A DNA stretch of 64,000 bases, from assembly GCA_963822115.1 (NCBI GenBank), contig CAWGGM010000015.1, positions 186,001 to 250,000 of the forward strand, read 5' to 3'. Numbering within the stretch: the stretch's first letter is position 1; the number at the start of each line of letters is the position of its first letter. Shown here in pieces: positions 37,362 through 46,147 of the stretch. Origin of the DNA: CAWDXG01 sp963822115 (GTDB taxonomy: Bacteria; Myxococcota_A; Polyangia; Polyangiales; Polyangiaceae). A program made the translations under genes and the position numbers. The notes below the pieces were generated by a model. The model was not told where the DNA came from, searched no databases, and was given only the letters and a program-made list of their open reading frames with translations.

Positions 37362-37964
37362 ATGTCCCACCCAGGCACACGTGCAGTTGTTCTGTTGGCT
37401 TGTCTCGCTGTCGGCTGCGGCGGCGTCAGCGTTCGCGCTGACGGGTCCTCGTCGCAGGGCGGCGCAGGCGGCGGCGCGGCCGGCCCAAGCGCCGGCGCGG
37501 GCGGGACGTCGTCCAGCGCGGCGGGCTCGAGCGCCGGCGCGGGTGGCGCAGCCGCGGGCTCGGCGGGCGCCAGCGGCGCCGCGGGCGCGCCAGGCGATGC
37601 GCAGTCCGGCGAACGGATCTTCGACCAGGGTACGGGCCCCGGCGGGCAGCCCATCCCGCGCACCGATGGCGTCGGCATGATGAACATGAACAGCTGCGCG
37701 AGCTGCCACGGTCTCGATGGGCACCGGCAGCACATGATGATGTTCAGCGCGCCGGACATCACCTACGCGAATCTCACCGACCCGGCGGGGATGATCGAAC
37801 CCGACGGCACGCGTGGCGAAACGTACACCGACGCGCTGATCCGCCGCGCTGTCGTCGACGGCATCGGCGCGGACGGCCAGCCGCTGGACACGAGCATGCC
37901 GCGCTGGCAGCTCGACGAGCAGGAGTGGACCGACCTGCTGGCGTATCTGAAGACGCTCCAGTGA
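37362..37964 (+). CDS. Monoheme cytochrome c lipoprotein
   Basis: 200 residues from the ATG at 37362: lipoprotein signal (lipobox AVGC), a long Gly/Ala/Ser linker, then a class I-like cytochrome c domain of about 95 residues with the heme motif CASCH at 112-116 and a likely axial Met in DTSMPRW. A C-terminal amphipathic helix (LDEQEWTDLLAYLKTLQ) is typical of the fold. It would carry electrons in the periplasm, tethered to a membrane. Convergent with an AraC gene; no oxidase or dehydrogenase partner is adjacent. Confidence 0.88.
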   Translation: MSHPGTRAVVLLACLAVGCGGVSVRADGSSSQGGAGGGAAGPSAGAGGTSSSAAGSSAGAGGAAAGSAGASGAAGAPGDAQSGERIFDQGTGPGGQPIPRTDGVGMMNMNSCASCHGLDGHRQHMMMFSAPDITYANLTDPAGMIEPDGTRGETYTDALIRRAVVDGIGADGQPLDTSMPRWQLDEQEWTDLLAYLKTLQ

Positions 37965-37980
37965 GCCCGTTGCGGGAGGC

Positions 37981-38931
37981 CTAGCTTCGCCCGCGAGGCG
38001 TCTGTCCCGTCCAACGGCGGAAGGCGCGGAAGAACGCGGCCGTGTCGGCAAAGCCGAGCGCAGCGGCGATCTCCAGTGTGCTCATCTGGCGCTCCTCGAG
38101 CAGGCGCTGCGCGCGCAGGTGCCGGATATCGTCCAGCAGTTCGCGGAACGAAGTCCCCTGCTCGCGCAGATGCCGCTGGAGTGATCGCCGGCTCATGGCC
38201 AGGCGCCCGGCCACGGCGTCGATGCCAACGTCTTCGCGTCCGAGCGAGTCGGCGATCAGCTTGCGCGCGCGCCGCAGCACCGGATCGCCGTGCGCGTTTT
38301 CCTCGAGCTCGTCGAGCTTCGACTCGAGCGTTTTCGCCAGAGTCGGCGACGCCGTGCGCAGTGGTTGGTCCAGCAGATCCGACGAGAAAAGCAGCCGGTC
38401 CGCTGGGGAGCCGAACCTGACCGGCGCTTCGGAGTAGGCCTCGTGTTCCGTGGTCGACGAAGGAGCCGCATGCAGGAAGTGCACGGCCTCGAGCCGCATG
38501 CGGGCGCCAACGCATGCGCGCAGTCGTCCGGTGATCAGCGCGAGCGAAAACTCGATCCAGTGCCGGCTGTGCCGCACGGTGGGGTGACGCACGAACTCAA
38601 GCCCGCCGAGCGGCCGTTCGAGCACTACGAGCTCCACACGCTCGGTGGCGACGCCGTAGTAGCGCGCCAGACGCTGCAGCGCTTCCCGCACGGTGGAGCT
38701 GGTGGACAGCGAGTAGTCGACCGGACCGAGCGCGCCGAGCGGGATGCCGGCTGCGACACCTAGCCCGACCGCTTCGCCGAGCTGTTCCGCCGCCGCTTCC
38801 ATCAGGGCGTCCGCGTCGTCGCTGCCCAGGCCCGCGTCCGTCGGCTTGAAGCGCTCCACGTCTGCGCCCAGCTCACGCAGGGCGCGCAGAACCGGGACCA
38901 CAACGTCGGCGGAGATGTACTGCGTCGCCAT
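37981..38931 (-). CDS. AraC family transcriptional regulator
   Basis: 316 residues. The N-terminal two-thirds resemble the arabinose-binding-like domain of the OruR/ArgR subgroup (ALGPVDYSLSTSSTVREAL, LARYYGVATERVEL, HPTVRHSRHWIEF). The C-terminal AraC double helix-turn-helix has MSRRSLQRHLREQGTSF and IAAALGFADTAAFFRAFRRW with a final QTPRG. The ATG at 38931 begins MATQYISADVV; the open frame extends further but there it reads antisense to the Gly-repeat gene. Target genes are unknown. Confidence 0.92.
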   Translation of the reverse strand: MATQYISADVVVPVLRALRELGADVERFKPTDAGLGSDDADALMEAAAEQLGEAVGLGVAAGIPLGALGPVDYSLSTSSTVREALQRLARYYGVATERVELVVLERPLGGLEFVRHPTVRHSRHWIEFSLALITGRLRACVGARMRLEAVHFLHAAPSSTTEHEAYSEAPVRFGSPADRLLFSSDLLDQPLRTASPTLAKTLESKLDELEENAHGDPVLRRARKLIADSLGREDVGIDAVAGRLAMSRRSLQRHLREQGTSFRELLDDIRHLRAQRLLEERQMSTLEIAAALGFADTAAFFRAFRRWTGQTPRGRS

Positions 38932-39051
38932 GAGCTGTCCCAAGGATAGCTGCCGGCCCAGGGTTTGGCGCACGGGGAAACAAGACTGGCGCCGGACGCC
39001 ACTGCGCCTTTGACGTATCCACGCAGAATTGGCGGAGAGATCGGAGAGCTT

Positions 39052-40272
39052 ATGAAGTCTGGAATATCGAATGGGATCGTTGCCGTGGCCCTGGCCGGCG
39101 CGCTGGCCGTGCCCGCCTGCGGCGGCTCGAAGGCATCCGGCGGGTCGTCCGGCGGAGCCAGCGGGACCACCGGAACGTCGACGGGCGGTGGCGCCGGAAC
39201 GTCGACGGGCGGTGGCGCCGGAACGTCGACGGGCGGTGGCGCCGGAACGTCGACGGGCGGTGGCGCCGGAACGTCGACGGGCGGTGGCGCCGGAACGTCG
39301 ACGGGCGGTGGCGCCGGAACGTCGACGGGCGGTGGCGCCGGAACGTCGACGGGCGGTGGCGCGGGCACCGATGGTGGCGCAGGCGCCGGAGGCAGCGCGG
39401 GCACCGGAGGCAGCGCGGGCAGTGGCAACACCGACGCGGGGAGTCCGACGCCCTGCGAGTCGTCTTGCGAGAAACGCGCGCAGGAGGCGACGCTCCACAA
39501 CTGTTCGCCCTACGACCAGGCGCACTGCAAGGCCCAGTGCGCGATCATGCAGAAGTACTGGCCGTGGTGCGGGTCGACGTTCGATGCCGCCTACACCTGC
39601 ATGCTGGGGTTGGCCGACTCCAGCTTCAGCTGCTCGAACGGCAACGTGCAGGTGAATGGCTGCGACAGCCAGAAGCAGGCGTTGAACACCTGCGCGCTGG
39701 ACGGGCCGGGGACGGGGCTACCCGCTGCCGCCACCACCTGCACTGCGTACTGCTCGGCGATCTCCAGCTTGAGCTGCGCTCCGGCGAATTGCCAGACGAC
39801 CTGCAAGGCTGTCGCAGCCAACGGCTTCGACGGCAGCGGGCACTGCAGCAGCGCGTACGACGCCTTCGCCTCCTGTGCGGCCCAGGCGCCGACCTCCGAC
39901 TTCAGCTGTGACAGCAGCGGGACAATCCAGGCCTCCAACAACTCGCCTTGCTCGACCCCGCTCCTGCTGGAAACCATCTGCATCAGCCAGTACTGCCAGG
40001 CGCATTCCGGCGCGCCGGGGTGCCCCTCAGGATCCCCGGGCTGCCGAACCCCATCGGTCTGGCCGGAACGTTGCTGGCGCTGGTGCTTCCCGCCTGCAGT
40101 AGCAGCAGCTCGAAGAACGGAGGCTCCGCGAGCACCGGAGGAAGCGCGGGTGCAGCCGGAAGTGCTGGCGCGGGCGGTTCCGCGACCGGTCCGGGCGCCT
40201 GGCGCGGCGCGCGCGTCAATCTTGCCAATCCAACCAGCAACCAGAATCTGGTCTGTCTCCGCGTCTGCATGA
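39052..40272 (+). CDS. Gly/Thr-repeat lipoprotein with Cys-rich domains, C-terminus uncertain
   Basis: The ATG at 39052 starts a lipoprotein signal (lipobox VPAC). Eight GTSTGGGA repeats and a Gly/Ala linker lead to two similar Cys modules (ESSCEKRAQEATLHNC; TTCTAYCSAISSLSC), each with paired CxxxC in helices, perhaps a duplicated four-helix disulfide domain. Up to about 40020 the sequence looks coding; the last 80 residues are Arg/Ala/Pro-rich and overlap a second lipoprotein in another frame. The true stop has therefore probably been lost to a frame break near 40020. Confidence 0.65.
   Translation: MKSGISNGIVAVALAGALAVPACGGSKASGGSSGGASGTTGTSTGGGAGTSTGGGAGTSTGGGAGTSTGGGAGTSTGGGAGTSTGGGAGTSTGGGAGTSTGGGAGTDGGAGAGGSAGTGGSAGSGNTDAGSPTPCESSCEKRAQEATLHNCSPYDQAHCKAQCAIMQKYWPWCGSTFDAAYTCMLGLADSSFSCSNGNVQVNGCDSQKQALNTCALDGPGTGLPAAATTCTAYCSAISSLSCAPANCQTTCKAVAANGFDGSGHCSSAYDAFASCAAQAPTSDFSCDSSGTIQASNNSPCSTPLLLETICISQYCQAHSGAPGCPSGSPGCRTPSVWPERCWRWCFPPAVAAARRTEAPRAPEEARVQPEVLARAVPRPVRAPGAARASILPIQPATRIWSVSASA
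39172..39363 (+). repeat. Eight 24-bp tandem repeats inside lipoprotein linker
   Basis: The 24-base unit GGAACGTCGACGGGCGGTGG plus CGCC is repeated eight times without spacing (last unit ends GCG). It encodes GTSTGGGA and forms the flexible linker after the lipidated Cys. Because the copies are identical, copy number is likely to vary by slippage. Confidence 0.95.
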
Positions 40273-40346
40273 GCGTCGACAACTGCCTCGGAGGCCAGTC
40301 CTGCCACGACTATGCGCTTTCGAACGGCCTCGGCGTGTGCCACTAG
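40020..40346 (+). CDS. Small lipoprotein
   Basis: From a GTG at 40020 the frame reads PLRIPGLPNPIGLAGTLLAL, then VLPAC followed by SSSSS, which is a usable lipoprotein signal. A Gly/Ser/Ala linker and a short Cys domain follow (NLVCLRVCMSVDNCLGG, CHDYALSNGLGVC). The Cys pattern resembles other small lipoproteins of this window. It overlaps the end of the preceding gene in another frame, so one of the two 3' or 5' limits is wrong; I trust this C-terminus. Convergent with the TetR gene, 0 bp apart. Confidence 0.55.
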   Translation: MPLRIPGLPNPIGLAGTLLALVLPACSSSSSKNGGSASTGGSAGAAGSAGAGGSATGPGAWRGARVNLANPTSNQNLVCLRVCMSVDNCLGGQSCHDYALSNGLGVCH

Positions 40347-41013
40347 CTACGAGCGCGCGAGGCGGGCGTCGAGCGCGTCGAGGATGAGCTCGAGGCCGTA
40401 GCGGAACTCGTTGGCGTAGGCGTAGCCCGGCTGCAGCACGTGCTCGGCCGTCATCTCTCCGAGATACGGATACGCGCCTTTCATCTGCTCGAGGATCGCG
40501 GACGCCACCGCCTCGGTCTGCTCCTCGGTCGTCAGGGGAAGGCTCTGTTCCTGCACGGCAAAGCCGAACAGGTAGCTGTCGAGGAGCGAGAAGGCGTGGG
40601 CCGCCAGCTCGATGGAGAAGCCCGCGCGTCGGAGCACGCCGAGCACCGCGTCGTGGTGCCGGAGATTCTCGGGGCCCGGATTCGCACGTACCGAGCAGCC
40701 CCACCGCCCACGGATGTCGCTGTAGCGCCGCGCGCGCCGACGCGGTCCGCTCACGCATCGCAATCCGCCAGTCGGCGTTGTCCGGGATCTCAATCTCGGA
40801 GAAGACCACGTCCACCATGCCGTCGAGGATCTCTTCCTTGTTCCGGACGTGGTGGTAGAGCGACATGGCTTCGACGCCGAGCTCTGCCGCCAGCTTCCGC
40901 ATCGAGAGCGACGCGAGGCCCTCCCGGTCCGCCAACGCCACGGCCGCTTCGAACACCCGCGGTCGGCGGAGCGGGGGCTGCGCCTTCTTCTTCCGCGTCT
41001 TCTTTGCGGCCAT
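40347..41013 (-). CDS. TetR family repressor, one frame break
   Basis: ATG at 41013, then a Lys-rich start. The helix-turn-helix is clear (ALADREGLASLSMRKLAAEL, GVEAMSLYHHVRNKEEIL). The C-terminal TetR_C-type ligand domain continues in a different frame from about 40686 (ANPGPENLRHHDAVLGVL, AGFSIELAAHAFSLLDSYLFGF) to TAG at 40347. One extra or two missing bases at 40684-40688 separate the parts. Divergent from the DUF4386 gene across a region with two matching palindromes, so it probably represses that gene and itself. Confidence 0.82.
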
Positions 41014-41054
41014 GGGGTCTTTTGTCCTTCGTGGGCCTTGCTGGGAAGAGCCTC

Positions 41055-41083
41055 TTGACAACCTTACGCCGTAAGTCTAGCTT
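41055..41083 (+). promoter_or_regulatory. Sigma-70-like promoter of the DUF4386 gene
   Basis: TTGACA at 41055-41060 and TAGCTT at 41078-41083 are 17 bp apart, about 30 bp before the ATG at 41114. The -35 is perfect; the -10 is weak. A TetR-type palindrome sits in the spacer, which would block polymerase when occupied. Confidence 0.6.
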
Positions 41084-41099
41084 TGCCTTACATCGTAAG
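41063..41099. promoter_or_regulatory. Twin TetR operator palindromes
   Basis: CTTACGCCGTAAG at 41063-41075 is a perfect palindrome of 6-1-6, and CTTACATCGTAAG at 41087-41099 is the same site with one mismatch. Their centres are 24 bp apart, just over two helical turns. They lie between the divergent TetR and DUF4386 genes, with the first inside the promoter spacer and the second covering the transcription start region. Confidence 0.75.
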
Positions 41100-41113
41100 G
41101 GATAGGGCAACCG

Positions 41114-41859
41114 ATGCGCTCCACCAGCACCGAACCCATGCTGCTTTCCCGCCTCACTGGCGCCCTGTTCTTCGTGATGGCTGCCGGCGGCATCTTCGGC
41201 GCCATGGTCGTGCGGCAGCGCATGCTGGTGCCGGGGGATGCCGCCGCCACGGCCCACAACATCCTCGCGTCGGAAACGCTCTTCCGCGCTGGCGTCCTGG
41301 GCGATCTCACCGCGTTCGTCTGCGACGTGGCAGTCGCGATCCTCCTGTATCTGTTGCTGCGCCGGGTGAGCCCGACGCTCGCGGTGCTTTCCTCGGCGTT
41401 CCGCCTCGTCTACACGGCCGCGGTGGGGGCGAACCTGGTCCGGCATCTGGATGCCGTGCTGATGCTGAAGGGGCTCGGTCGGTCGTCGGCGTTCACGCCC
41501 GCGCAGGTGCAGGCGCTGGCGCAGCAAGCGCTCGAGTCCCACCAGGCCGGCTACAGCATCGTCCTGGTCTTCTTCGCGGTGCACCTCGTGCTGCTCGGGG
41601 TGTTGCTCGTGAAGGCGGACGCCTTTCCGGCGTGGCTCGGGGTGCTGATGCTCGCCGCGGGGGCGGCGTATCTGGTCGACGGAGCCACGTTTGTACTCGC
41701 CCCCGAGCTGCGCACGACCCTCAACCCGTATCTGACCGTGCCGATGAGCTTCGAGCTGGTGCTGGCCGGTTGGATGCTCGCGCGCGGTGTGCGCCCGACG
41801 CGCTGGCGTGGCGCCGCGTCGTCGACGGCCTCCCTCTGTTCCGCCGAAAGGAAGCATGA
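41114..41859 (+). CDS. DUF4386-type membrane protein, frame break near 3' end
   Basis: About 247 residues with six or so transmembrane helices (LTGALFFVMAAGGIFGAMVV, VLGDLTAFVCDVAVAILLYL, GYSIVLVFFAVHLVLLGVLL, AWLGVLMLAAGAAYLVDG). It fits the DUF4386 family of unknown function, often found beside TetR regulators. The literal frame continues to 42130, but a frame switch near 41800 gives a natural end, AWRRVVDGLPLFRRKEA with TGA at 41857-41859. The following gene begins within that stop (ATGATG). Confidence 0.75.
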
Positions 41860-42302
41860 TGACCGTGCCCGAGTCCGTCCACTATCTCACGCCTTCCCGG
41901 GATGCCGGTCGCGACTTCGTGCAGCGCGCCATCCGGGCAGCTTCACCATGTTGAACATGCTGCGGTTCCGGGAGGTCGCCGATTACTCCGCCCACCCCGA
42001 CCTGGCCCCTCCGACGGGCCAATCAGCGGAGCCGCAGCCTTCGACCGCTACATGCGGCCACACGCTCCCCGTTCTCGCGAGAGCGGAGGCGAGCTTTCGT
42101 TCCTCGGCGCCGGGCGGGGCGGGTTCCTGATCGGCCCCGAACAGGAGCGCTGGGACCTGGTGATGCTGGTCCGGCAGCGCAGCGTGGCAGGCGTTCCTCG
42201 CCTTCGAGACCCACGACGAGATATCTCGCGGGGCTCGGTCACCGCACCGCCGCTCTCGAGGACTCGCGTCTGCTTCCGCTGGCGGATCTGCCGCGACGGT
42301 AG
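41856..42302 (+). pseudogene. DUF1330-like protein, several frame breaks
   Basis: ATG at 41856 overlaps the DUF4386 stop. Coherent pieces lie in alternating frames: VPESVHYLTPSRDAGRDFVQR, then GSFTMLNMLRFREVADYSAH, then SGAAAFDRYM, then GGELSFLGAGRGGFLIGPEQ and ERWDLVMLVRQRSV, then AFLAFETHDE, and finally LAGLGHRTAALEDSRLLPLA ending at TAG 42300-42302. At least four indels are needed to join them. The pieces together resemble a DUF1330-type small ferredoxin-like fold protein. Either decayed or badly resolved. Confidence 0.5.
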
Positions 42303-42376
42303 GGACAATAGTAGTTCCAGTCAGCGCCGCGACTGTTTAATATGATGGGTTCGGACAACCATCACTTCGAGGCACC

Positions 42377-43552
42377 ATGACAACCCGGTTCTGTTCTGCA
42401 GCAGCGGAGGGCAGTGGCCCCGAGGCAGGCGCTGCACTGGCTGATGAATTGGCGAAGCACTGGCAGGCCAGGAACCCCAGCTGGTGCTGGCCTTTGCTTC
42501 GACGGCGCAGCCGCTTCCAGACGTTTCCAAGGCGCTGAGCGGGCGCTTCCCGGGCGCGAGGTTCTGGGAGCAAGCACGGCGGGTGAGTTCACCGAGCGCG
42601 GAGACGGCAAGCAGGGCGTGGTCGCCTGCGCCATCTCGGGCGAGTTCCGCGTCAGCGCTGGTCTCGGGCGCGGGCTGTCGTCGGATCCGGAGCGGGCGGT
42701 GCGCGAAGCATTCGGCAACGCCCCCGGACGAGATCGACGGCTATCCGCACCGGTCGGCGCTGATGTTGCTCGATCCACTGACCGGAAGGGGCGAAGAAGC
42801 CGTGCTGATCGCCGGCGCCCTGCTCGGCGCCGACGTGCCGCTCGCTGGAGGCGCTTCGGCGACGATCTGCACATGAAGCAGACACACGTCGCCTGCGGTA
42901 CGGCCTCGGAATCCGACGCGGTGGTGCTAGCGGTGCTGCACTCGCGCTCACCATTCGGTCTGGGCGTTTCCCACGGCCACCAGCCGCTCTCCGGTCGCTG
43001 AAGGTAACCCGCGCATCCGGCAGCACCGTCTTCGAGATCAACGGGCGGCCGGCGTGGGATGTCTGGGCGGAGCAGACGCGCGCCAGTGCGGGAAAGCGTG
43101 GCGTCGATCCCGACAAGCTGGCGGAAGACGAGGTCGGGGCCTACCTGCTCCGTTACGAGGCGGGACTCCCGACCGGCGCCGAGCTCAAGATCCGCGCGCC
43201 ACTCTCGCGCAGCGCGGACGGGTCACTGGGTTTCGCCTGTGCGGTTCCCGAAGGCGCCGAGCTGCGTATCACGGAAAGCGTGCCCGAAGCGCAGATCGAA
43301 AGCGCACGGCGCGCGGCGAAGCAGGCGCGCGAGCGGGCCGGTTCGAAGCTGGCAGGAGCCATCGTCTTCGACTGCATCTGCCGGAATCTGATTCTGGGTG
43401 ACCGCTTCGGCGAAGCCGTGGACTCCATTTCCAGGGAGCTCGGCGGCGTGCCGCTGGCCGGATTCGAAACCTACGGCGAGATCGCACTGGCCGCCGGCGA
43501 CATGTCCGGCTTCCACAACACGACCACAGTGGTGCTCGCGATTCCCGAGTGA
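42377..43552 (+). pseudogene. FIST domain sensor protein, multiple frame breaks
   Basis: From the ATG at 42377 the reading begins TTRFCSAAAEGSGPEAG, then moves through other frames: VLAFASTAQPLPDVSKALSG, VLGASTAGEFTERGDGKQGV, EIDGYPHRSALMLLDPLTG, MKQTHVACGTASESDAVV, EINGRPAWDVWAEQTRA. The last intact part from about 43003 is a full FIST_C domain (ELKIRAPLSRSADGSLGFAC, AGAIVFDCICRNLILGDRF, LAGFETYGEIALAAGDMSGF). FIST proteins bind small ligands such as amino acids and feed signalling. At least five frame changes; the intact length would be about 390 residues. Confidence 0.6.
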
Positions 43553-43593
43553 GCCACCCCCTTTGAACCCGGGGCGGGGGACGATCGGAAAAC

Positions 43594-44034
43594 ATGCAAG
43601 GCCCAGCCAACGACGACAGCTTGAGCGACCGCGAGCTCGCATCCCATCTGGCGTCCGCACTCGGAGAAACCAAGGCGCTCGAGGTGGTCCGGACCGCCGC
43701 CAGGCAGCTGAAGCTATCGCCCGAGCGCATGGATCGCGCTCAAGCCCTCCAGGTGCTCGAAGCCGTTGCGAAGGAGCCCGGCCTCATCGGCATCACCGCG
43801 CGCTTCGTGAAATCGCGCCTGATCCTCAAGTGGGGTGAGGAATCGCTGATCCTATTTCACGCGCCGAACTCGGCCAGGTTCGCGTCCAGCGTTTCGCGGA
43901 TGTGCTGGATGGTCCGGCCGCGCAGGGCGCGCTTGCTGGCGGCGAAGGGCATGCCCGAGAGCTGGGCGAGGCGCCCGGCGCGCTCCAGCACCGCGGGCAG
44001 CACGGCATCGGCTTCGAGCACCTCGTCGAGGTAG
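43594..44034 (+). CDS. Small hypothetical helical protein, 3' end doubtful
   Basis: The N-terminal 80 residues look coding (LSDRELASHLASALGETKAL, VRTAARQLKLSPERMDR, LEAVAKEPGLIGITARF). The open frame then runs antisense through the end of the enoyl-CoA hydratase gene, which is improbable. One missing G in the run at 43832-43835 would put a TGA at 43836-43838 and end the protein at about 82 residues after LILKWG. It follows the FIST gene by 41 bp and may be its partner. Function unknown. Confidence 0.5.
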   Translation: MQGPANDDSLSDRELASHLASALGETKALEVVRTAARQLKLSPERMDRAQALQVLEAVAKEPGLIGITARFVKSRLILKWGEESLILFHAPNSARFASSVSRMCWMVRPRRARLLAAKGMPESWARRPARSSTAGSTASASSTSSR

Positions 44035-44552
44035 CCGGCGGTGACGGCGTCCCTCGGGCGGTACTGGCGCGCGGTCAGCGTGGCCTCGGTGAGCTTTTTT
44101 GGATCCAGCCGGTCGCGCGCCAGCTCCAGCGCCAGGATCGGCAGCGGCATACCGATGGCGACCTCGTTCAGCCCGATCTTGAACTCGCCCAGCGTGCCGA
44201 TGCGCACGTCGCCGGTCAGGACGAGGAGCGCGCCGCCCGCCAGCGCGTGCCCGGTGCACGCAATCAGCAGCGGCTGCGGATGCCCGTAGGCCTTCATCAG
44301 CACGTCTGCGCCGCGGGTGAGCAGCGCGCGCGCCTCGGCGGGGCCGGCCATCATGTGCCGCAGATCGAAACCCGCCGAGAAGCGATTCTCGCGTCCGACC
44401 AGCACGGTCGCCTTGGCTTCCTTCTCGGCGCGGGTCAGCGCTTCGTCCAGGCCGTCCAGCATCGCGGGGCTGAGGGCGTTGGCCTTGCCGTCGTCCATAC
44501 GCACGACGGCCACGGCATCGGATAGCTCGAAGCTGACGGGGCTTTCGCTCAT
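43857..44552 (-). CDS. Enoyl-CoA hydratase/isomerase (crotonase) family protein
   Basis: 231 residues, slightly short for the family. The crotonase oxyanion-hole segments are present (RFSAGFDLRHMM and GHALAGGALLVL), with the core DVRIGTLGEFKIGLNEVAIG; the second catalytic Glu of true hydratases is plausible in LGEFKIGLNE but not certain. It would act on an enoyl-CoA or related thioester, and cannot be assigned more closely. ATG at 44552. The 3' end shares 33/34 bases with a relic at 37055-37089. Confidence 0.88.
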   Translation of the reverse strand: MSESPVSFELSDAVAVVRMDDGKANALSPAMLDGLDEALTRAEKEAKATVLVGRENRFSAGFDLRHMMAGPAEARALLTRGADVLMKAYGHPQPLLIACTGHALAGGALLVLTGDVRIGTLGEFKIGLNEVAIGMPLPILALELARDRLDPKKLTEATLTARQYRPRDAVTAGYLDEVLEADAVLPAVLERAGRLAQLSGMPFAASKRALRGRTIQHIRETLDANLAEFGA

Positions 44553-44616
44553 CGGCTTCGCGTAGCAGAGCGCCCGCGCCGCGCAAAGCGTGCAGCCTGG
44601 GGTCGGCCGCGCGCCG

Positions 44617-45101
44617 CTAGTACGGCGTCCCGTCCTTGTGCGTGAAGCGCCACTTGCCGTCGATCAGGTTTGCCTGGATGTCGTCGTCGGGATAGCTGCC
44701 CACGTCGCCCGGCGTGCGGTCGCCGACCTCGAGATAGACGACATCCTCCCCGGAGCGGTTCACCAGGCAGTGCGCGTTGCCTGTTCCGGCCTTGAAGCCC
44801 GCGCACATGCCGGGATGAAGCTCCGTCTCGCCCTCGTCGGTCAGGAGCGTCGGGTGTCCTTCCAGCACGTAGACGAACTCGTCCTGCCGGTGTGCGCGTG
44901 GCGCAGGGCCGAAGCGCTGCCGGGTGACAGCCGAGTCTGGTTCACGCCGAAGTTCGTCAGGCCGAACACATTGCCCAGCGGTCGCTTCTCGCGCCCTTGC
45001 ATGCGGGACGCGAAGGGCTCCGGGTAGTTCGAGGGTTTCGTCCGCGGCGGCGCTTCCGCGGCGGCGATGGCGATCGGCGGCTTGTCGGATGTGTCGCTCA
45101 T
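44617..45101 (-). CDS. Cupin-domain protein, one frame break
   Basis: ATG at 45101, Ala/Pro-rich start, then a single cupin barrel: GNVFGLTNFGVNQTRLSPG, SALRHAHT (metal-binding His pair), and in another frame from about 44889 RQDEFVYVLEGHPTLLTDEG, followed by GFKAGTGNAHCLVNRS. One C missing from a CCC run near 44889 would restore about 161 residues. The ending DGKWRFTHKDGTPY is typical of small cupins of the mannose-6-phosphate-isomerase-like type. Substrate unknown. Confidence 0.75.
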
Positions 45102-45163
45102 GGCGGCCGAGTGTACCTGGCCGCCCGCCGCGGCGCCGGGTGGCGCCGCGGCGCAGCGATGCG

Positions 45164-45895
45164 CTAGCCGAACGATGCGCCGAAGCTGATGTAGAACCAG
45201 GGGATGACGCCGAGCTTGTCGGGATTCGCGTTGCTGGAGAACGAGAAGCCCTTGCCGATCAGCGACATGGCACCGACGCGGAACATGAAGCCGGCCTTGC
45301 CCCCCGTCGGCTGCAGGCGATAGCCCAGCAAGAGGTCGCCCACGGGGATGACCGCCGAGCCGGTAGTGTGCGCGCCCAGCGAGCTCGCGCTGCCGCTCAC
45401 GGAGACGATCGTGGCACCGCCACCGACTTCGAGGGCGCTCTTGCCCGAACGCAATCCGGTATAGCTGGCCGTGACCGGAATGAAGAGCTCCGTGACGCTG
45501 CTGGACGAGGTTTGCCCGCCAGCGGTCGCCGACGCGCCGAAGGACAGGTAACCGAAGCCGACCCGGACTCCGAGCTCGGGGAGCACCATGCGCTCGTAGT
45601 TGATCGAATACAGGAGCCCGGCACCGAGCCCCTCGGCGTACACCGAGTTCTTCGATGGGTTGTCCTTCTCGCTATCGTCTGCTGGTGCGGCGGCTGGCGC
45701 CGGCGCAGCGGCGGGCGGAGCCGCGGCGGGTGCAGCGCCGGGTGGCGGAGCGGGTGCAGCGGGCGGTGCTGCAGGCGCGGCGGCGGCCGGCGCTGGTGCG
45801 TCCGATGAGGGTTCAGGCTGGGCGGCTGCGAGTGCGGGGAGCAACGCACAGCCGATAGCGACGAGCGTGGATACTGCAGTGCGGGGGGTATTCAA
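45164..45895 (-). CDS. Outer-membrane beta-barrel-like protein
   Basis: The start is decided by the ribosome site: AAGGAGGC at 45901-45908 lies 5 bp before a TTG at 45895 that opens a good signal peptide (ending ALAAAQP). After a Pro/Ala linker about 50 residues long come strands with alternating hydrophobic and small residues (YAEGLGAGLLYSINYERMVL, LGVRVGFGYLSFGASA) and a C-terminal aromatic residue (WFYISFGASFG), as in OmpA-type eight-strand barrels. 243 residues. Function unknown. Confidence 0.78.
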   Translation of the reverse strand: MNTPRTAVSTLVAIGCALLPALAAAQPEPSSDAPAPAAAAPAAPPAAPAPPPGAAPAAAPPAAAPAPAAAPADDSEKDNPSKNSVYAEGLGAGLLYSINYERMVLPELGVRVGFGYLSFGASATAGGQTSSSSVTELFIPVTASYTGLRSGKSALEVGGGATIVSVSGSASSLGAHTTGSAVIPVGDLLLGYRLQPTGGKAGFMFRVGAMSLIGKGFSFSSNANPDKLGVIPWFYISFGASFG

Positions 45896-46147
45896 GGGGG
45901 GCCTCCTTACAACTGAGCTACGGCAGCGTACTCGGGAAGCTTCCTCCGGGGCGAAATCGAGGCTCATCTTCCGGCGCGGTGACGCAGTGCGCCGCCGGAC
46001 TGCCGGAGCACCCGGTTTGTGGGGCCTGACGGTCGCCTCTGGTCAGCGAGGACAAGTCGCGTATGCTGCATTTCCTTTTTCTGAATGCGTCGCGCGGCCC
46101 GCCCGTCCCCCTGATGGGCCCCGAGCCGCGCCGAGGGAGCGTGAACG

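Noticed and set aside
39172..39363. Possible CRISPR array
   Set aside because: Units of 24 bp adjoin without spacers and encode an in-frame protein repeat; the same holds for 52980-53126.
41860..42130. C-terminal extension of the DUF4386 protein
   Set aside because: A frame change near 41800 gives a natural end at 41859; the extension is off-frame sequence of the following DUF1330-like gene.
43857..44034. C-terminal 60 residues of the small protein at 43594
   Set aside because: They are antisense to the enoyl-CoA hydratase and follow a G-run where one lost base would remove a stop.
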